NCBI GenBank assembly: GCA_029259455.1
Contig: JAPDIT010000062.1
Span: forward strand, 1 to 10,310
Origin: Archaeoglobi archaeon
GTDB lineage: Archaea > Halobacteriota > Archaeoglobi > Archaeoglobales > Archaeoglobaceae
DNA length: 10,310 bases
Direction of reading: 5' to 3'
The notes below the pieces were generated by a model. It made no database searches, was not told where the DNA came from, and worked only from the letters and a program-made list of their open reading frames with translations. Position numbers and translations under genes: made by a program. Below are positions 6,827 to 10,310 of this stretch, piece after piece. Each line of letters begins with the position of its first letter. The first letter of the stretch is position 1.

Positions 6827-7072
6827 TCAACACCCCTCCTCAACCAGCTGGACGTTCTTGGTCCTCTCTTCCGCCGAGTCTGGCAGCCTTCTCGGCTTCC
6901 CCTTGGCCTCGTAGTCCTTGTAGAGGTTGATGACGGCAATCTGTAAAAGCTGGGAAATGGATTTGAAGTCGCCGGTGGCCATGAGTTCTTCGAGAATAGC
7001 TTTTGTGTAGCCGTCCAACCAAAGTTGGGTTCTGTCGCCCTTGGTTTCGAATTTCTGTTTCTGCTTGGCCAT
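6827..7072 (-). CDS. Ribbon-helix-helix (CopG/Arc-type) DNA-binding protein
   Basis: 81 residues from the ATG at 7072-7070, preceded by GGTGGAG as ribosome site. The core has the RHH pattern: a short strand, DRTQLWLDGY (about residues 13-22); helix 1, TKAILEELMATGDF; a turn, KSIS; and helix 2, QLLQIAVINLYKDYEAKG. The tail (KPRRLPDSAEERTKNVQLVEEGC) is charged. Such proteins dimerise through the strand and insert it into the major groove, usually repressing their own operon, often in toxin-antitoxin pairs, plasmids and viruses. Palindromes flank the TATA box of this gene, in line with autoregulation. An upstream ATG at 7132 is in frame, but using it would translate the operator and leader, so the shorter start is preferred. 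A small gene of unknown function follows. Confidence 0.8.
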   Translation of the reverse strand: MAKQKQKFETKGDRTQLWLDGYTKAILEELMATGDFKSISQLLQIAVINLYKDYEAKGKPRRLPDSAEERTKNVQLVEEGC

Positions 7073-7110
7073 AATCTCTCCACCATATCCAACTTTACAA
7101 GCAACGCCCC

Positions 7111-7124
7111 TCATAACGTTATGA
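7111..7124. promoter_or_regulatory. Palindromic operator TCATAACGTTATGA
   Basis: A perfect 14-bp palindrome at about the expected transcription start of the RHH gene, roughly 22 bases from the centre of its TATA box. The core ATAACGTTAT recurs at 7157-7166. It is probably the binding site for the RHH protein (inference). Confidence 0.65.
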
Positions 7125-7133
7125 TCAACCAAA

Positions 7134-7146
7134 AATTTAAATATTT
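7134..7146 (-). promoter_or_regulatory. TATA box of the RHH operon
   Basis: Read on the minus strand the segment is AAATATTTAAATT, an archaeal TATA-like element about 65 bases before the ATG at 7072. Transcription should start near 7110-7115, inside the first palindrome, leaving a leader of about 40 bases with a GGTGGAG ribosome site. Confidence 0.5.
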
Positions 7147-7155
7147 TTAGTAGTT

Positions 7156-7176
7156 TATAACGTTATAGATAACGTA
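7156..7176. promoter_or_regulatory. Second palindromic operator TATAACGTTATA plus a half-site
   Basis: The perfect 12-bp palindrome at 7156-7167 shares the ATAACGTTAT core with the site at 7111-7124. Its centre is 44 bp away, about four helical turns. A third partial copy, ATAACGTA, centres 12 bp further on, at 7169-7176. The sites lie upstream of the TATA box, so bound repressor could bridge or flank the promoter. Confidence 0.6.
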
Positions 7177-7348
7177 GCCTGGGAGACATCCAGATTTTGA
7201 GATATGCAGTAGGAGAAAGAAGCTAATATACATGAGCCTATAGTTTGTGAATTAAAAAATCGCAAGAAGGGGCATACCTAACGGAAGCAGAAGTTAAAAG
7301 AGACGGACAAGCAGGATAATAATATTGACAACGCCAAAAATCAAAATA
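7177..7348. other. Intergenic stretch with no supported gene
   Basis: This is the AT-rich part of a ~370-base gap between the divergent RHH and integrase genes. Apart from the operators on the left and the tRNA-like segment on the right, I see only short frames; one, around 7250-7319, ends GAYLTEAEVKRDGQAG but is too short to support. AATAATATTG at about 7318-7327 could be a TATA box for the integrase, weakly. Confidence 0.4.
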
Positions 7349-7364
7349 TGCGCCGACCGGGATT
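7349..7364 (-). other. Candidate attachment-site remnant: 16 nt resembling a tRNA gene 3' end
   Basis: The minus strand reads AATCCCGGTCGGCGCA. This is what the end of a tRNA gene looks like: last bases of the T-loop (AAT), 3' T-stem CCCGG, 3' acceptor strand TCGGCGC and discriminator A. The preceding GGTTACT only loosely resembles a T-loop start, and no T-stem 5' half, anticodon arm or acceptor 5' strand follows, so it is not a whole tRNA. Many archaeal integrases recombine at tRNA 3' ends and leave such a fragment beside the integrase gene, which starts about 80 bases away. Confidence 0.5.
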
Positions 7365-7442
7365 AGTAACCTCTTGTTAGATGCCGTAATAACTTTCAGA
7401 GTGGGGTCTATTTTGAAATACCGTGCTAGGGGGGTTAATCCA

Positions 7443-8621
7443 ATGACTTTCTATAAGTACAATGTCCAAAGGATGCTAGAGAGGATAAGAGAGCAATTTC
7501 CAGACAACTACCCGATCATAGAGGATTTTGCAGAGACTTGCAAATGGAGTCTCTGAGAGTAGAGTCTACACGTACTTAATATGGCTAAAAATCTGGCGAA
7601 GATGGTTCCAAAAAAATACGAGGATTGGACGAAAAAAGACGTCCGAAAAGTGATAAACGCCTATGCCTTGAAGGTAAAGAGAGGTGAAATAACCGAAAAC
7701 ACTCTTGTCGAGGTGAAAAAGACGCTTAAAAGATTCTTCAAGTGGCTTGAGAAGGGGGAACTCGTCAGTTGGTGTACCACTGGAAAAAGACAGACGACGG
7801 TAACACCAAGTGACTTGATCACCGAGGATGAGTTTATGGCAATGATGACAGCATGTACGAATTCGAGAGATAGGGCTCTAATCTCACTATTATATGAGAG
7901 TGGTGCAAGAATCGGAGAAGTCGGCAGTATGAGGGTTAGGGATGTTTCTTTCGATGAATACGGCGTTATTATTTGGTTACCCAAGAGCAAAACAGTAAAA
8001 AGGAAACTTAGACTTGTATTCGACAAGATATCTTGCCGAATGGCTGGAGGACCACCCCCTGAAGAACCCTGATTCTCCATTATGATAAAGCTTTCTGGGA
8101 AAGGGAGACTTAAGGCAATGGAATACGCAGACATGCGAATGCAGATAAAAAGGATCGCAAAAAGGGCAGGAATAAAAAAGAGGATCTACCCTCATTTGTT
8201 CAGGCACACGAGAGCTACAAGGTTGCTCGCTAAGGTTCCAGAGTCAATAGGGGCGAAATACATGGGATGGGTTAATGGCAGCAAGATGGTTGGGGTTTAC
8301 GTCCATCTCTCGAGCGAAGATGTTGATGAGGCCATTTTAAAGCTTCACGGGATTAAAACCAGCGGAAATGGCAACGATCTTGAAGTAATACGCTGTCCTC
8401 GCTGTACAATGATCAATCCCACTTCCTCTAGATTCTGCTCTCGCTGTGGTTTACCTCTGACAGAGGATGTAGTTCTCGAGCTCGAAGACTGGGAAAAGAG
8501 GAAGGCTGAGGCAATGAAGAAAATGACAGATCCGGAATTCCTCAGAATTTTCATGTCGCTGAGTGATGAGGTTAAGAGGCTCAAGGAGGAAATTGAAAGA
8601 TTGAGGGCTGAGAGAAAATAA
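7443..8621 (+). CDS. Tyrosine recombinase (XerC/D-like archaeal integrase) with C-terminal zinc ribbon, frameshifted
   Basis: The repaired length is about 392 residues. The N-terminal SAM-like domain runs from MTFYKYNVQRMLERIREQFP through SESRVYTYLIWLK-NLAKMVPKKYEDWTKKDVR. The catalytic domain shows YESGARIGEVGSMRVRDV (Arg codon 7908), HLFRHTRATRLL (His-x-x-Arg, codons 8193 and 8202), YMGW, and VGVYVHLS with the nucleophilic Tyr at 8298. A zinc ribbon, CPRC-x9-CSRC (from 8394), and a charged coiled coil end the protein. Four one-base lesions break the frame: an extra A at 7542-7544, a missing A at 7587-7591, an extra T at 8019-8020 and a missing base at 8078-8084. After repair all catalytic residues are present. 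The start is uncertain: the open frame extends back to a TTG at 7374, but the ATG at 7443 follows a G-run that could act as ribosome site. It would integrate or excise a plasmid or virus, probably at the nearby tRNA-like site. Confidence 0.85.
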
Positions 8622-8658
8622 ACGGCAAAACATGATAAACATAAAAAGTTATAAGCAA

Positions 8659-8670
8659 TTTTTAAAAATC
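8659..8670 (+). promoter_or_regulatory. Candidate TATA box for the Orc1/Cdc6-like gene
   Basis: TTTTTAAAAATC lies about 60 bases before the TTG start at 8724. Transcription would begin near 8690, giving a leader that carries GAGGTGGT at 8713-8720. The surrounding 100 bases are very AT-rich, so the exact element is uncertain. Confidence 0.4.
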
Positions 8671-8723
8671 TTATTGAATACTGGTATCATGAAACTAAGT
8701 TTTGCTATGGCAGAGGTGGTAAA

Positions 8724-9787
8724 TTGAAACTGCTGTCTGACCTGAACGTTTTTGACGCAGAGTACATTCCCGAAGTCGTTCACTTCAGGGACAGACAGAT
8801 TTCGTCTCTGCTTGCAAATCTTGAGCCTGCTTTGAGGAACAGCTCTCCCGTGAACTCTCTGCTTGTTGGCCCTCCATCAACGGGGAAAACATGCGTTTTG
8901 CTGAGGGTTCTGGAGGAATTTGGGGATTGCTATACAGCATACATCCGGTGTCCTCTTGCTGTCTCAGCCTACAGAGTGATGGCCAGAATTTTTGAAAGCG
9001 TATGCGGACATCAGGCTCCTCAGACAGGCTATCCGATGGTCAAGCTGTACGATGCTGTCTGTGATAGGCTGATTCAGGATGGGAAAGCATTGATTGTGGC
9101 TCTGGATGAGATTCGGGTGATTGAGGTCAAGGTAATCAACGAACTCCTAGACATACTTCTGAGAGTTGAAGAGGAGTATGGCGTGAAGGTCGGGGTTGTT
9201 GCAGTCTCCCATGAGTCCATCAGGCTTAATCCAGCGGTGCAGGCTGTGTTTCAGGCTGACGTTATCCATTTTCCCCTCTACTCCTATGAGGAGATGCACT
9301 TCATCCTTGCAGAGAGAGCTAGGAAGGGATTTGGGGGCAAATTCGAACCAGACGCTGTTGAAAGGGTGGCTGAATATGCTTTCAGACATTCCGATCTTAG
9401 GCTGGGCTGAAACTTCTCAGAAAAGCAGGGATTTTCGCTGAAAGGAGGAGAGCTGTGAGGGTTGAGCTGGAGGATGTTGAGAAGGCCTGCAGCTCCACAC
9501 ATGCTGAATTTTATTTCAGGAATGTTTCAGCGCTGAGAGAAGGAGAGAAAGGTTCTGAGGGAGATCTACTTGCAGAGATCACACCATCAACCGGAGAGGT
9601 GTATGAGAGGCTGAAAGGCAAGATGGGCTATACAACATTCTTTGAGATTCTTGAGAAGCTTGAGAGGCTCAGGTTCATTGACCTCGTTTACGCCAGGAAG
9701 GGCAGGGGGAATACAAGGCTGATTCACCGGAAGTACAATGTTGGGGAGATGGTGAGGGTTATAGAGGAAGTGGAGGGGAGAAAATGA
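8724..9787 (+). CDS. Orc1/Cdc6-like AAA+ ATPase with winged helix (one frameshift)
   Basis: TTG start with GAGGTGGT three bases upstream; about 354 residues after repair, somewhat short for archaeal Orc1/Cdc6 (about 370-420). The N-terminus VFDAEYIPEVVHFRDRQISS is the typical initiator entry motif. Walker A GPPSTGKT is at residues 49-56; the Walker B region is ALIVALDEIRVI, with Arg where Asp often follows DEI. The lid reads FRHSDLRLG, then after one restored C at about 9404-9408 continues LKLLRKAGIFAERRRAV with the sensor-2 Arg. The C-terminal winged helix runs from about DLLAEITPSTGEVYERL to IHRKYNVGEMVRVIEE. In archaea this family binds origins; short divergent copies also occur on plasmids or act as regulators. 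It overlaps the signal peptidase gene by ATGA, so a purely replicative role is not certain. No origin repeats were found nearby. Confidence 0.82.
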
Positions 9788-10291
9788 AGAAGATTGCTTT
9801 TCTCTGCTTGTTCATTCTCGCCTACACAGCATTCGTAGTAATTGCCTGCAATTATGAGGAGTTCCCAGTTTTGATTGCCAGAGCGAACGGAACGAGCATG
9901 TATCCTACAATCCATGACGGAGATGTAGTTGTGATTCTGAGAGGAGCCGAATTTGGAGTGGGAGATATTGCGACCTTCGATAGAAGGGACAGAGTGGTCG
10001 CACACAGGGTAATAGGGATTTACGCTCATGGCAGAGTTGTGGAAACGAAGGGAAGATAATTTAGACAGACCGGATGGATACTGCTGGAGAGAGGACATAA
10101 CAGGGAAGGTTGTGCTGGTTGAGCCTTGGTGGATTCTATTCGCTCCTCAAATGGCTGCTGTGGCTCTTGGGGTCGTATTGTTCCAGCTGCAACATCATTC
10201 AACGTCCAACTTGGTTCCGGCTCTGACGATAATAGATGAGGTGGTACAGCGAGGAACTTTCAAAGCTCTTGAAGCTGGCAGGAAAAATTAA
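9784..10291 (+). CDS. Archaeal type I signal peptidase (S26, Ser/His Sec11-type), frameshifted
   Basis: About 168 residues after repair. The ATG at 9784 overlaps the upstream TGA, with GGAGGGGAG just before it. Residues 4-22 form an N-terminal membrane anchor (IAFLCLFILAYTAFVVIAC). Box B is GTSMYPTIHDGDVVV with the catalytic Ser around residue 38; box D is VAHRVIGI with the His that replaces Lys in Sec11-type enzymes. The box E region GRVVETKG-DNLDRPDGY is split by one extra base at about 10051-10055; removing one A restores it. A second hydrophobic segment, WWILFAPQMAAVALGVVLF, follows. It would cleave signal peptides of secreted proteins at the outer membrane face. Such a small peptidase in an operon often serves particular local substrates, but none is visible before the window ends. 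Confidence 0.82.
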
Positions 10292-10310
10292 AGAAGTTCT
10301 AAGTTCATTA

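Noticed and set aside
6817..7104. Alternative minus-strand frame over the RHH gene
   Set aside because: It shares the DNA of the RHH gene in another frame, lacks its ribosome-site spacing, and has a biased Arg/Pro/Ser composition.
7073..7132. Upstream ATG extending the RHH protein by 20 residues
   Set aside because: Translation would begin within or upstream of the predicted transcription start and through the operator; the ATG at 7072 has a good GGTGGAG site.
7349..7430. A complete tRNA gene
   Set aside because: Only a 3'-end-like segment is present; no matching 5' acceptor strand, D-arm or anticodon arm could be found on either side.
7661..8134. 157-codon minus-strand open frame
   Set aside because: It is antisense to the integrase catalytic domain, whose motifs are unmistakable.
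1..10310. Programmed ribosomal frameshifting as an explanation for the broken genes
   Set aside because: The lesions occur in unrelated genes at different sites, in both directions, without a shared slippery heptamer or downstream structure.
1..10310. CRISPR array or rRNA gene
   Set aside because: No regularly spaced direct repeats and no rRNA-like conserved segments were seen.

Overview
The window looks like DNA from a hyperthermophilic euryarchaeon of the Archaeoglobaceae type (inference). Signs are GGAGGTG/GGTGAT-type ribosome binding sites, TATA boxes, heavy AGG/AGA arginine use, an Orc1/Cdc6-type ATPase, a Ser/His (Sec11-type) signal peptidase and several acyl-CoA catabolic genes. It is an accessory region with strong mobile-element traces.

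Layout. (1) 1-155 (-): start of an IS630-type transposase running off the left edge; its end lies near 190-200. (2) 258-4930 (+): a tight operon of two paired acyl-CoA dehydrogenase (ACAD) subunits, a 433-residue all-helical protein built of three ~120-residue repeats, and a 2-hydroxyacyl-CoA dehydratase/benzoyl-CoA reductase-type subunit that ends at an IS junction and lacks its usual C-terminus. (3) ~4925-6046 (+): a second, related IS630-type element whose transposase carries five single-base frameshifts and a GC-rich 40-nt insertion. (4) 7072-6078 (-): a compact set of small genes led by a ribbon-helix-helix (RHH) repressor with palindromic operators around its own TATA box. (5) 7349-8621: a 16-nt tRNA-3'-end-like sequence beside a tyrosine recombinase with a C-terminal zinc ribbon; together with (4) this looks like an integrated element. 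(6) 8724-10291 (+): an Orc1/Cdc6-like AAA+ ATPase overlapping by ATGA a signal peptidase I gene.

How the genes fit. Block 2 would act in acyl-CoA oxidation/dehydration, with the ACAD pair probably one hetero-oligomeric enzyme; the substrate cannot be read from sequence. The two IS copies point outward and bracket the block, and the right one has replaced the end of the dehydratase gene.

The most striking global signal is that seven genes are each broken by one or more one-base indels, many of them in short homopolymers. The flanking frames join perfectly when a base is added or removed, and no nonsense substitutions are seen. This could be uncorrected sequencing error or recent decay. Gene spans below are given as the repaired reading frames.
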